Part shown: in pieces, positions 1 to 9,175 of the stretch
Layout: each line of letters begins with the position of its first letter
Position numbering within the stretch: the stretch's first letter is position 1
Assembly: GCF_900110835.1 (NCBI RefSeq)
Contig: NZ_FOJG01000002.1
Span: 1,764,979 to 1,828,978 of the forward strand
DNA from: Chitinophaga arvensicola
GTDB taxonomy: Bacteria; Bacteroidota; Bacteroidia; Chitinophagales; Chitinophagaceae
Direction: 5' to 3'
DNA: 64,000 nt
Notes under the pieces: model-generated
Databases searched by the model: none
What the model saw: only the letters and a program-made list of their open reading frames with translations
What the model was told of the DNA's origin: nothing
Program-made: the position numbers and the translations under genes

Positions 1-26
1 GGAGGTTATATAAACTGTTAATTTTT

Positions 27-3000
27 ATGAAGCTTTCTATGCTGCTTGTCACCCTTGCCTGTTTACACGTAAGCGCAAAGGTACATTCTCAATCCACCAT
101 CACAGTAAAGCTCTCGCAGGTGCAATTGGATAAGGCCCTCTCCCTGCTGGAGAAAAACAGCCATTACAGGTTTGTTTATAATGATGATAATCTACCGTTG
201 AACCATAAAATATCTATCGATGCAAAGGATTGGACGATCGACAAAGTACTGAATGAAATACTGGACAACACTTCCCTTCACTTCCGGAAGATGTCTGATA
301 AGCTGATTGTGATAGCCCCTGCGGCGGTAGTCAGCAAAGACAACCTGGTGAAAGGACGTGTGGTAAGTCCTTCGGGCGAACTCTTGCCTGGTGTAAGCGT
401 GCGCCTGAAAAATACTACCATCGGCACCGTCACCAACGAAAAAGGCGACTTTGAATTAAAGGTACCCGAAAATGCCATCCTGGTGCTGACCTATGTGGGA
501 TATGACCAGCAGGAAATATCGCTCAACGGCCGGGAAACCCTGACCATTACCCTGGAGCCCTCCAAAAACTCCATGGAAGAAGTAATCGTGGTAGGATATG
601 GTACCCAGAAGAAAATTAACGTAACAGGCGCCGTGGACCAGATTGCCGGTAAACAGCTGGCTGCCCGTCCTATTGCCAACGTAATGCAGGGATTGCAAGG
701 CCTCAGCCCCGGACTGAACATCAGTTATCCCGGTGGTAAACCCGGACAAACACCCAACATTAATATCCGTGGTATTGCCAGTATTAATGGCACGGGGGGT
801 ATGGTATCCCCACTGATCATCATTGATGGTATTGCCTCCGTGACCGATGACCTGCTGCGTATCAACCCGGCGGATATTGCCTCTATTTCTGTACTCCGCG
901 ATGCGGCTTCCGCAGCCATTTATGGCGCCCGTGCAGCTTATGGCGTAATCCTGATCACCACCAAACAGGGAGCCAGCGGCGGCAAACAAACCGTGAACTA
1001 CAGCAATTACTTCGCCATGTCGCGTCGCACGGTGATGCCGGATGCAGTTACAGATCCATATATCTACTCAAGGGTACTGGAAACATCTACCGATAATACT
1101 CCCTGGGACTATGTGAATTATTCCGATGAATATTACAAATGGGCAAAGGAAAGATCCAATAATCCCTCCCTGCCCGATACCCGCCTGGATCCCAGCGACC
1201 CTACCAAATGGGCTTACATGGGTAGCAATAACTGGAACGATTACTTCTTCAGTAAAAACAATTTCTCCCAGTACCATGGTATTTCCCTGAACGGTAGCGC
1301 AGAAACTGCGAAGAAACTTCCGATCAGTTACCTCCTTTCTGCCGATTATACCAAAGAAAACGGATTGAATAAACTGGCGAAAGACGACTGGGACAGATAC
1401 GGTTTGCGCGGTAAAATCAACCTGAAGCCCATCAGCTGGTTACAGGTAGATAACAACCTGAATATCTATCAGACCAAGGCAGATGCGCCTTCCAACAATA
1501 TTACCGATGTATATTATCTGCAACCGACACAGGTGGCCGTGAATCCAGACGGTACCTGGGCTAATACTGCCGCAGGTAAACTGGCGGCCAGGCTGGTAGA
1601 TGGCGGACGCAATACCTCCACCCGCTTCGGATTTCAGAACATTATCCGTGGTGTGGCTTCTTTCCTGAACAACGACCTCCAGATTACCGGCGATGCCAGT
1701 ATCAAAAGAGAGTTATGGAAATATCATATCGATCAGAAGAAGTACAACATTGGTTATGGCCCCAACGATATCCGCCAGGAAGGCGGCAATGGATCGGTGA
1801 CAGAAAACAATGGTACCATCAGTCATGACGTGATCGACCTGTTCGCCAACTATCATAAAACGTTTAACAAAATACACAGCATCACGCTGTTGGGCGGTTA
1901 TAATCAGGAGAGCTATGAATGGCAGCTGATCAATGCTTCCAAGCAAAACCTGATCTCTTCTTCCCTCCCCTACATTGCGCTCACCAGTGGTGACCCAACA
2001 GTAGGTACTGATTATTACTCCTATGCTATCCGGAGTTTTTTCGGAAGAATTAATTATACGTTCAAAGACCGCTATATCATCGAAGCGAATGGCCGTTACG
2101 ACGGATCTTCCAGGTTCCCTTCCAGCAACCGCTGGGGCTTGTTCCCTTCTGTGTCTGCCGCCTGGATCGCCAGCGAAGAAAGCTTTATGCGTGGGATATC
2201 TCCCGTATTATCCACCCTCAAGTTCAGGGGCTCCTATGGCAGCCTGGGTAACCAGAGTGTGTCTTACTTCGGGTACCTGCAAACCCTGCGTACTGCGAAA
2301 TCAAATTACATGATAGATGGTAATATTAACCAGACCGTCATCAACGGTGCACCGTTACTGAGCGTGGATCCAAACAACTATACCTGGGAAAAAGTAACTA
2401 CCAGCAATTTCGGAACGGATATGGGCTTTGTACAAAATAAATTCCAGGTCAGCTTCGATTACTTTGTGCGTAATACCAAAGGCATGCTCGCGCCCGGACA
2501 GGAATTACCCGGCGTACTGGGCACTACCGCTCCCAATCAGAACGTAGCAGACCTCTCTACCCGCGGATGGGAACTCAGTATGGCTTACCGCAACGATTTC
2601 AATGTAGGCGCCAAACCACTGAACGTTGGATTTAAACTGATCCTTTCTGACGATAAAACAAGCATTACCCGTTACCAGAATGATCAGCAGTTATTTGGTT
2701 CCAAATACTGGACAGGACAAAACTTCGGTGAAATCTGGGGACTTACGAATGATGGCTATTTCAAAAATAAAGATGAGATCAACAAACTCGATCAATCTGC
2801 CATCGTTCCCTGGGGTGCGCTGGAAATCGTAGAAGGATGGCCTAAATACAAAGACCTGGATGGCAACGGAAAAATAGAACAGGGTATCTCTGCAAAAGAT
2901 CCGAAAGACCTGAAAGTAATCGGCAATACCAGTCCACGTTACCGCTTTGGCTTTAATATGGACATGAACTGGAACGGCATTGACCTGTCCGTTTTCCTGC

Positions 3001-3497
3001 AAGGTATCGGCAAGATGGATTATTATCCGCACCACTACCTGTTCTGGGGCCCTTATCAGCAGCCATATGCAGCCATTTACCCCTGGAACCTGGATTACTA
3101 CCGCGCTACCGCCGATAACGAAGCCACGCGTGCACAGCATAGCGACTCGTATATCAAAGCCGGACTGGCAGATAAAAACACCAATTCCTATTACCCGGTA
3201 CTGCAATCATGGATGGCAGATAACAACGCCAAAAAAGGACTCGATATTCCGCAATCCAAATACCTGCTGAGTGCGGCGTACCTCCGTATCAAGAATATCA
3301 CGGTAGGTTATACTTTGCCGCAATCGCTCACCAGGCGTTATCACATCAATCGCTTGCGCTTCTATGTGACCGGTGAAAATATTTTTGAGTTCTCTGCCAT
3401 TAAGAAATATCTCGATCCGGAATCCATCATCGATGGCTTTGGATGGGCTTATCCTTACCAGCGCAAATATGCAGTAGGACTGAATCTTGACCTGTAA
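27..3497 (+). CDS. SusC/RagA family TonB-dependent receptor with STN domain
   Basis: Outer-membrane beta-barrel that imports oligosaccharides or other ligands with the SusD lipoprotein encoded 24 bases downstream, powered by TonB. Order seen in the 1156 residues: hydrophobic signal segment ending near AKVHSQ (residue 22), an STN (secretin/TonB short N-terminal) domain about 24-97, a carboxypeptidase-regulatory-like domain about 107-180 (VKGRVVSPSGELLPGVSV), the TonB-box-like EEVIVVGYGTQKK, a plug domain and then the barrel. The STN domain normally contacts an inner-membrane FecR anti-sigma factor, so a sigma/FecR pair probably lies left of the window. The reading frame is open to base 3 with no upstream stop. 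The annotated start may therefore lie outside the window, as the paralogue at 24600-27953 carries about 21 residues before its signal core. The ligand is unknown. Confidence 0.93.
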   Translation: MKLSMLLVTLACLHVSAKVHSQSTITVKLSQVQLDKALSLLEKNSHYRFVYNDDNLPLNHKISIDAKDWTIDKVLNEILDNTSLHFRKMSDKLIVIAPAAVVSKDNLVKGRVVSPSGELLPGVSVRLKNTTIGTVTNEKGDFELKVPENAILVLTYVGYDQQEISLNGRETLTITLEPSKNSMEEVIVVGYGTQKKINVTGAVDQIAGKQLAARPIANVMQGLQGLSPGLNISYPGGKPGQTPNINIRGIASINGTGGMVSPLIIIDGIASVTDDLLRINPADIASISVLRDAASAAIYGARAAYGVILITTKQGASGGKQTVNYSNYFAMSRRTVMPDAVTDPYIYSRVLETSTDNTPWDYVNYSDEYYKWAKERSNNPSLPDTRLDPSDPTKWAYMGSNNWNDYFFSKNNFSQYHGISLNGSAETAKKLPISYLLSADYTKENGLNKLAKDDWDRYGLRGKINLKPISWLQVDNNLNIYQTKADAPSNNITDVYYLQPTQVAVNPDGTWANTAAGKLAARLVDGGRNTSTRFGFQNIIRGVASFLNNDLQITGDASIKRELWKYHIDQKKYNIGYGPNDIRQEGGNGSVTENNGTISHDVIDLFANYHKTFNKIHSITLLGGYNQESYEWQLINASKQNLISSSLPYIALTSGDPTVGTDYYSYAIRSFFGRINYTFKDRYIIEANGRYDGSSRFPSSNRWGLFPSVSAAWIASEESFMRGISPVLSTLKFRGSYGSLGNQSVSYFGYLQTLRTAKSNYMIDGNINQTVINGAPLLSVDPNNYTWEKVTTSNFGTDMGFVQNKFQVSFDYFVRNTKGMLAPGQELPGVLGTTAPNQNVADLSTRGWELSMAYRNDFNVGAKPLNVGFKLILSDDKTSITRYQNDQQLFGSKYWTGQNFGEIWGLTNDGYFKNKDEINKLDQSAIVPWGALEIVEGWPKYKDLDGNGKIEQGISAKDPKDLKVIGNTSPRYRFGFNMDMNWNGIDLSVFLQGIGKMDYYPHHYLFWGPYQQPYAAIYPWNLDYYRATADNEATRAQHSDSYIKAGLADKNTNSYYPVLQSWMADNNAKKGLDIPQSKYLLSAAYLRIKNITVGYTLPQSLTRRYHINRLRFYVTGENIFEFSAIKKYLDPESIIDGFGWAYPYQRKYAVGLNLDL

Positions 3498-3521
3498 CAC
3501 CGGACCGCTAAACATTGCAAC

Positions 3522-5318
3522 ATGAAAAAATTTACCAGTTATATAATTATCGGGGTACTGGTGATCAGTGCTTCCTGTAAAAAAAATTTCCTGGACCGTT
3601 ATCCGCAGGATGCTATTTCACCTGAATTGTTTTTTAAATCGGAAGAAGACCTGGCAGTGTATGTAAACGGGCTGCTGTCATTGACCGATGTCGGAGAATA
3701 TCTCGGTGACCAGCAAAGCGACAACGTAGCCACTACAGCCGCCGTAGAAATAAAGAATATCATGATCGGTAATCCGAGTTCCCAGACCCTTACCGGTGGC
3801 TGGGACTGGGGCCGCCTGCGCGATATCAATTACCTGCTGGACAACTATAACAAAGCCAATGTTACCCAGGAGATAAAAGATCATTATGCCGGCCTGGCCA
3901 GGTATTACCGCGCCAAATTCTACTTTGATAAAATTATCCGTTACTCCGATGTACCCTGGTATAGCAGGGCATTGAAACCAGGTGACGCCGATTTATTCAA
4001 AGGTCGTGATTCCAGAGTGATGGTAGTAGACAGCATGATGGCCGACCTGAGTTTTGCTTCCACGCATATCCGGGAAAAAGTACCCACCGGTACACCCGGA
4101 CTGTGGGCTGCAAAACTGCTGTACGCACGTATCGCCCTTTTTGAAGGTACTTTCCGCAAATATCACCCGGAACTGAAGCTGGAAGGAACCGCCAATCGCT
4201 TTCTCGACAGCGCCCGGATCCAGGCAGCAGACATCATGCAATCCGGCAAGTTCTCCATCTATAACACCGGCAAACCTGATCAGGATTACGCCACGCTGTT
4301 TGCCAGCCTCGACCTGCTCCAGAATAAAGAAGTGATCCTGGCCGATCCGTATGATATGGTGAAAGGCAGCAACAGCAATATCAACGGCAACGTGTTCGGC
4401 GACTATGAGCAATCACCTTCCCGCGACCTGGTACAGACTTACCTGATGAAAGACGGAACGCGTTTCACCAGCATAGCCGGATATGATAAACTGCCGTTTG
4501 TGGCAGAATTCCAGAACAGGGACCCACGTATGCGGCAAACGCTGGCCGGTCCTGGTTTTATCCGTGCCGGGGAAACACGGCCCTATATTCAGCGCCTTAA
4601 TAAAAACTTCACAGGCTATCATCAGCTGAAAGGATATTACAATACCACCGACAACAATATCGCCGGCAGCATGGACTTCCCGGTTTACCGCTACGCAGAA
4701 GCGCTGCTGACTTATGCCGAAGCCAAAGCAGAACTGAACAGTCTTACGCAGACAGATCTGGATCAGTCCGTGAACCTGCTGCGCACCCGCGCCGGTATGC
4801 CCGCCCTCAACCTCGCGGTAAGCAATGCAGATCCCGATCCGTTATTGGCGGCCGCGTTCAAAGACGTAACCGGTGGTATGAAAGGTGTGTTACTGGAAAT
4901 ACGCCGGGAAAGAAGAATTGAATTTGCCCTGGAAGGCTACCGGTTTAATGACCTGATGAGATGGCATGCCGGTAAATTACTGGAGAAAATCCCCGAAGGC
5001 ATGTACTTCCCCGGCCTTGGTAAATATGACCTTACCGGTGATGGTATAGAAGATATTATCCTCATCGATAAAGGCAGCGATATTCCTGCGGAAGATAAAA
5101 AAGAGAAAAACTCGCTCGGCATCACCCTGGTGTATTACAAAGCAGGTAGTATAGGCGAAAGCGTTACGGTATACCTCAAAAACGGCAACGCAGGTGGTAC
5201 ACTGGTAACAGAAACGAATGTACGTAAGTTTACCGAACCGAAGTACTACTATCGCCCGGTGCCTTATACACAGGTGGCATTAAATCCTGCGCTGACGCAG
5301 ATTTTCGACTGGAAATAA
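3522..5318 (+). CDS. SusD/RagB family nutrient-binding outer-membrane lipoprotein
   Basis: Surface-exposed lid and glycan-binding partner of the SusC barrel just upstream. The 598-residue product starts with a lipoprotein signal ending in VISASC (Cys20) followed by KKNFLDRYPQD, the usual post-cysteine motif of this family. RagB/SusD features follow: tetratricopeptide-like helices, MDFPVYRYAEALLTYAEAKAEL, LEIRRERRIEFALEGYRFNDLMRW and a C-terminal YYRPVPYTQ segment. The SusC-SusD order and short spacing show an operon. An acidic, calcium-loop-like stretch (KYDLTGDGIEDIILIDKG, about residues 505-522) is inserted late in the protein. Ligand specificity cannot be read from the sequence. Confidence 0.95.
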   Translation: MKKFTSYIIIGVLVISASCKKNFLDRYPQDAISPELFFKSEEDLAVYVNGLLSLTDVGEYLGDQQSDNVATTAAVEIKNIMIGNPSSQTLTGGWDWGRLRDINYLLDNYNKANVTQEIKDHYAGLARYYRAKFYFDKIIRYSDVPWYSRALKPGDADLFKGRDSRVMVVDSMMADLSFASTHIREKVPTGTPGLWAAKLLYARIALFEGTFRKYHPELKLEGTANRFLDSARIQAADIMQSGKFSIYNTGKPDQDYATLFASLDLLQNKEVILADPYDMVKGSNSNINGNVFGDYEQSPSRDLVQTYLMKDGTRFTSIAGYDKLPFVAEFQNRDPRMRQTLAGPGFIRAGETRPYIQRLNKNFTGYHQLKGYYNTTDNNIAGSMDFPVYRYAEALLTYAEAKAELNSLTQTDLDQSVNLLRTRAGMPALNLAVSNADPDPLLAAAFKDVTGGMKGVLLEIRRERRIEFALEGYRFNDLMRWHAGKLLEKIPEGMYFPGLGKYDLTGDGIEDIILIDKGSDIPAEDKKEKNSLGITLVYYKAGSIGESVTVYLKNGNAGGTLVTETNVRKFTEPKYYYRPVPYTQVALNPALTQIFDWK

Positions 5319-5325
5319 AATTTTT

Positions 5326-6219
5326 ATGAACAGAAGAGATATCCTCAAACATACAGGCCTGATGGCTGCCGGCACCCTACTGGGACCGGCAGCCGTAAAG
5401 GCTGCAACAGACAAAAAGCGCAGCCCGGTACTAACAATTGCACATATAACAGATGTGCATATACGCGAAGATCTGGATGCACCTGCACGGTTTCAAAAGT
5501 GCCTGGAAGAAATCAAAAACCGGAAGGTGGACTTTTTCCTTAACGGCGGCGACTCCATCTTTGATGCGTCGTATGATACGGTGAAAAGAGAGCGGGTAAC
5601 GCAGCTCTGGCAGATCTGGGACGAATGTATCAGCACGTTGAAATCGTATGATATTTACAGCTGTATCGGCAATCATGATACCTGGTGGCAGGCACCCGCC
5701 AAGGATGATGCGATGTATGGCAAAGACTATGTAGTAAAGCGGCTGAAAATACCGCATCGCTATTACAGCTTTACCCGTAAAGGCTGGCATTTTATTATAC
5801 TGGACGGTAATAACGAAGGCGTAAAACTGGATGAAGAACAGTATCAATGGCTGGAGCAGGACCTGAAAGCCTTACCTGCAGGTACCCCTACCCTGCTGAT
5901 GTCACATTATCCTATTCTCGGCATCACGCCCATATTGGTAGGTGGCGGCCACTCTGATCATCAACGTTTGAAATCGTTGTTCTTTCAGTACCGTGATAAA
6001 GTAAAGATCTGTCTGAGCGGACATAATCATCTCTCCGACAATGCAGTATACAATGGTGTGCGGTATTGCTGCAATGGCGCCATGAGCGGTTATTGGTGGG
6101 GAGCCGGTGATAAAGAATCTGCCGGAGAAGGTTATTACCTGGAAACACCGGCTGGATATGCGATACTGAAATTATATGCAGATGGCACGGTGGAAAATGA
6201 GTATATCGCTCATAGTTGA
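5326..6219 (+). CDS. Exported calcineurin-like metallophosphoesterase
   Basis: A two-metal phosphoesterase, 297 residues. All five signature blocks are visible: ITDVH (D43, H45), NGGD (74-76), GNHD (115-118), SHYP (193-196) and GHNH (232-235), which supply the bimetal ligands and catalytic histidine. The N-terminus NRRDILKHTGLMAAGTLLG resembles a twin-arginine signal, so the enzyme is probably exported folded to the periplasm. It starts 8 bases after the SusD stop and is clearly the third gene of that operon, suggesting it dephosphorylates the imported ligand or a product of it. The substrate could be a phosphomono- or phosphodiester; the sequence does not decide. Confidence 0.9.
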   Translation: MNRRDILKHTGLMAAGTLLGPAAVKAATDKKRSPVLTIAHITDVHIREDLDAPARFQKCLEEIKNRKVDFFLNGGDSIFDASYDTVKRERVTQLWQIWDECISTLKSYDIYSCIGNHDTWWQAPAKDDAMYGKDYVVKRLKIPHRYYSFTRKGWHFIILDGNNEGVKLDEEQYQWLEQDLKALPAGTPTLLMSHYPILGITPILVGGGHSDHQRLKSLFFQYRDKVKICLSGHNHLSDNAVYNGVRYCCNGAMSGYWWGAGDKESAGEGYYLETPAGYAILKLYADGTVENEYIAHS

Positions 6220-6241
6220 ATAACATAAATGCGGTAACATT

Positions 6242-6275
6242 AAAAGAGGTCAGTCTACAGGCTGACCTCTTTTTT
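6242..6275. terminator. Bidirectional intrinsic terminator
   Basis: A perfect 12-base inverted repeat (AAAAGAGGTCAG, eight-base loop, CTGACCTCTTTT) sits between the convergent phosphoesterase and DUF4846 genes. It has A runs on one side and T runs on the other, so it can stop transcription from both directions. Confidence 0.9.
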
Positions 6276-7218
6276 ATGGAAAACGTGCCAGTTCACCTGC
6301 GTCAAATACCCACTCCGGCGTTAATAGTTTTCCTGTAAAAGCAGCCGGATACCAGGGCGTTGACGATGCCGGATTTTTCAGCACGTGAATATTCTGTGCG
6401 GGCATATAGCTTTGTGCCAGCAGAAAAACCCGTTCTCCTGCGTTATTTTCCGCCACATCCATGACGATAACGGCGTGGCCCGGAGCACCTCCCCTGATAA
6501 ATACATCGCCGGGCAGTATTTTACGTGTATCCTTTACCGGTACCAACTCCTTACTGAGAGATAAAGTACCAGCCCATACAAACACCGTTTCCAGGTACCG
6601 GTGGAAACTCTCTTCCCCGCTGGATGCAGCCGCCTGTCTTATTTTCACAAGCCGGTTTTTTCTTAATACAAAGCGATCACCTTTCATCCAGCTGGCATAG
6701 TCCATGAGTGTTCCATCGGTGGCATGAAAGGCTATTTTTGAGAATTGTTTGCTGGCGTACAGGTATTCAGCATAAAGGCGCATCACTGCATCTGCGCACT
6801 GTTGCAGGTCTTTATTGCCGATGGAAATATCCAGTACCGCGTATTGGGCCTGTTGATTATTTTTCAACTGACCGTTATAGAGATATACCTTGTTATCTGT
6901 TTTCAGGTGAATAGTGCGCAGCCAGGCGCCAAAGCTGCCGGCTTCCTGCGGCAGGCGTTTAAATCCGGCGGGTAGCGGAAGTTCGGCAATACTTTCTTGG
7001 GCAGTTACGGGAGCGGGTATACGTACTTCCGGCGCTGTGGCGGGTGACAGGACTGTTCCGCTTCCTGCGGTGTACCACAAGGCCGGCAGCATGGCTTCCA
7101 CTAATGTCAGTGACCTTGGTTTTTCAGCGATTTCCCAGCCCTCCAACTGTGAGGCATATACGAAAGCGGTGGCTCCTGTCAGCATTCCCATCAATAAAAC
7201 ATTCCGGATTGTTATCAT
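6274..7218 (-). CDS. DUF4846 family exported protein
   Basis: Product of about 314 residues if it begins at the second methionine (MITIRNVLLMG), which gives a normal signal peptide; a start at 7278 adds 20 unlikely residues. Recognisable DUF4846 traits are an N-terminal PLPAGFKRLPQEAGSFGAWLR segment, a central GTLMDYASWMKGDRF and the strongly conserved PGDVFIRGGAPGHAVIVMD near the C-terminus. That last motif resembles cysteine-peptidase-fold (NlpC/P60-like) proteins, and a peptidoglycan- or substrate-binding role has been supposed, but no activity is established from sequence. The stop lies at the edge of the shared terminator. It is probably co-transcribed with the GTPase and lgt genes upstream on the same strand. 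Confidence 0.8.
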   Translation of the reverse strand: MITIRNVLLMGMLTGATAFVYASQLEGWEIAEKPRSLTLVEAMLPALWYTAGSGTVLSPATAPEVRIPAPVTAQESIAELPLPAGFKRLPQEAGSFGAWLRTIHLKTDNKVYLYNGQLKNNQQAQYAVLDISIGNKDLQQCADAVMRLYAEYLYASKQFSKIAFHATDGTLMDYASWMKGDRFVLRKNRLVKIRQAAASSGEESFHRYLETVFVWAGTLSLSKELVPVKDTRKILPGDVFIRGGAPGHAVIVMDVAENNAGERVFLLAQSYMPAQNIHVLKNPASSTPWYPAAFTGKLLTPEWVFDAGELARFP

Positions 7219-7293
7219 GAAGATGCATTTTTCAAAAGATGCAAGCTCGGATATTTTCCATAAAAATTTACTGGTCACATGGAGGCAGTGGGT

Positions 7294-8265
7294 TTACCGG
7301 ATCCTGTCGCGCTCCACTTTTTCCTGTGCCTTTCTGATGGCGGGTGCAAGTATACGCTGAATAGTGGCCGATTTCAGCTCTTTCCCAATAAATACCAGTG
7401 TAGATGCCGGCTGCTGCCCGCCCCAGCTGCCTGCAGGCTGGATATGCAGGTATTTGCCGGTCGACTGCACCAGCATCTTTTCTTCTGTATCCTTTACACG
7501 GATATAGCCTTTAATGCGGTACAGCTGATCCGGATACGCATTGAAATGAAAATCCAGAACAAATACCAGCATATTGAGATTGAAAGCATCCGGTGATTCA
7601 AACAGCACGGTGTTTACCTTATGCGGATGTTTTACGGGAGAAGCTGTGGATACGGGCACCAGCGGCTTCTCTGAAAACTGCAGGGTATGCAGCGGCACGT
7701 GGCCATCTTCCGTGGTGGTGATGAAAGCCAGTGGGTTCATTTGTTCCAGTTGTTGGGATAAATAAACCAGTTCAGGTAGGGTGAGGTGCTTTATTTTATT
7801 GATGATGATGATATCCGCACAGGAAAGCTGTTTTCCGGTTTCCGGTAGTTGTTGCAGCCGTTCGAAAATATTCTCCGCATCTGCCACGCAAAGAGTACTT
7901 ACCAGCTGATAATGCCGTTGCACTTCCGGCATGTGAAACATCCCGATGATATTGCCTACATCGGCGATACCGGTGGTTTCTATAAATACCTGGTCCGGGC
8001 GATCAGTGTTTTGCAGGATGTTACCCAATACTTCGAGCAGGTCGTTATCCAGTGAGCAGCAAATGCAGCCGCTGGTGAGTTCGTATAACTGGTCAATTTT
8101 CTCCGTAATCAGGCCGGCGTCGATATTTACTTTACCAAATTCATTTTCTATCACGATATTTTTATGACCTGGAAACTGTGACAGCAGGCTATTTAGAATG
8201 GTGGTTTTACCCGCACCCAGGAAGCCGGTTAAAATGTAGACTTTTATCGGTTCAGCGATCTCCAT
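7294..8265 (-). CDS. CobW/ZNG1-type GTP-binding metallochaperone
   Basis: A G3E-family GTPase (COG0523) that delivers a metal, usually zinc, to client enzymes. Seen directly: Walker A GFLGAGKTT (14-22), the metal-binding CICC motif (C67, C69, C70) in TSGCICCSLDND, the FIETTG Walker B-like block, NKIK as a guanine-specificity motif and a CobW C-terminal domain with RIKGYIRV. Length 323 is normal. Its start overlaps the end of lgt by 14 bases, so the two are translated from one message. Whether the client is a zinc, cobalt or nitrile-hydratase-type enzyme cannot be told; no cobalamin gene is in the window. Confidence 0.88.
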   Translation of the reverse strand: MEIAEPIKVYILTGFLGAGKTTILNSLLSQFPGHKNIVIENEFGKVNIDAGLITEKIDQLYELTSGCICCSLDNDLLEVLGNILQNTDRPDQVFIETTGIADVGNIIGMFHMPEVQRHYQLVSTLCVADAENIFERLQQLPETGKQLSCADIIIINKIKHLTLPELVYLSQQLEQMNPLAFITTTEDGHVPLHTLQFSEKPLVPVSTASPVKHPHKVNTVLFESPDAFNLNMLVFVLDFHFNAYPDQLYRIKGYIRVKDTEEKMLVQSTGKYLHIQPAGSWGGQQPASTLVFIGKELKSATIQRILAPAIRKAQEKVERDRIR

Positions 8266-9064
8266 ACTTTCTCTTATAAAAATTTAAAAAATAAATACCC
8301 AGGGCAATCAGCGGCAGGCTGAGCAACTGCCCCATATTCAGCAAATGTCCTTTTTCGAAGGCTACCTGGTTTTCCTTCACGAATTCAATCCCAAAGCGGG
8401 CGCTGAACACGCCGATCAACAGCCAGCCGAATAGTTTGCCGGGAGCAGGTTGCCGGCGATACCGGCGCATCAACAACCCAAAGATGATCAGGTAGGCCAG
8501 TGCTTCGTATAGTTGTGCGGGATGCCGGGGAATATTATCTACCCGGGTAAAAATCACCGCCCAGGGAAGACCAGAAGGCGTACCGATGATTTCTGAATTA
8601 AAGAAATTTCCGGTGCGGATAAAAGCGCCGGCCAAGGGCACTACCAGGGCAAGTCGGTCCAGCAGCCAGATCAGGGGCACCCGCTGCCGGTAACTGAACA
8701 GCGTAGCAGCCGTGACAATACCGATGGCCGCGCCATGACTGGCCAGTCCCTGGTAACCCGTGAAAACGAACTGCCCATCGGTAAAAGTGAACGGTAATAC
8801 TATCTCCCAGAGATGTTCCCTGTACCAGGCCCAGTCATAAAAAAAACAATGCCCCAGGCGGGCGCCTATCAGCGTGCCGGCTACGATATAGATCAGCAGG
8901 CGATCCAGCGTTTCGCGAGACCAGTGTTCCCGCCGGAACACCCACAACAATACCATGTACGAGGCCATAAAGGCCAGCAGGAAGCCGATACTGTAGTAGC
9001 GCAGACCGAAGCCGCCCAAACGGAATATTTCAGGGGCTATACCCCAATGCAGGAAAAGGATCAT
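8252..9064 (-). CDS. lgt: Prolipoprotein diacylglyceryl transferase
   Basis: Inner-membrane enzyme that attaches diacylglycerol from phosphatidylglycerol to the lipobox cysteine of prelipoproteins, the first step of lipoprotein maturation. Seven hydrophobic segments are visible along with family blocks GLRYYSIGF, GARLGHCFFYDW, ASHGAAIG, IRTGNFFNSEIIG and RHPAQLYEAL. An in-frame ATG at 9145 would add 27 residues. The start at 9064 (MILFLHWGIAPEIF) matches the usual distance to the conserved PEIF block and is preferred. The many lipoproteins encoded in this window (SusD types, cytochrome and others) would be its clients. Confidence 0.93.
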   Translation of the reverse strand: MILFLHWGIAPEIFRLGGFGLRYYSIGFLLAFMASYMVLLWVFRREHWSRETLDRLLIYIVAGTLIGARLGHCFFYDWAWYREHLWEIVLPFTFTDGQFVFTGYQGLASHGAAIGIVTAATLFSYRQRVPLIWLLDRLALVVPLAGAFIRTGNFFNSEIIGTPSGLPWAVIFTRVDNIPRHPAQLYEALAYLIIFGLLMRRYRRQPAPGKLFGWLLIGVFSARFGIEFVKENQVAFEKGHLLNMGQLLSLPLIALGIYFLNFYKRKYGDR

Positions 9065-9162
9065 GTTGGCGTGTTCATCAGCTGCAAACATAACGAAAAT
9101 AATAATCTGCAACAAAGTTGCATTTATAAACACCGGACTCCTCAAATACCAATCTGAATTTC

Positions 9163-9170
9163 TACCTTTG
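9163..9170 (+). promoter_or_regulatory. TAnnTTTG -7 promoter element, near-leaderless
   Basis: TACCTTTG matches the Bacteroidota -7 consensus and ends only five bases before the ATG at 9176. Transcription would start at or next to the start codon. No good -33 TTTG is present at the expected spacing. Confidence 0.6.
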
Positions 9171-9175
9171 CCGAC

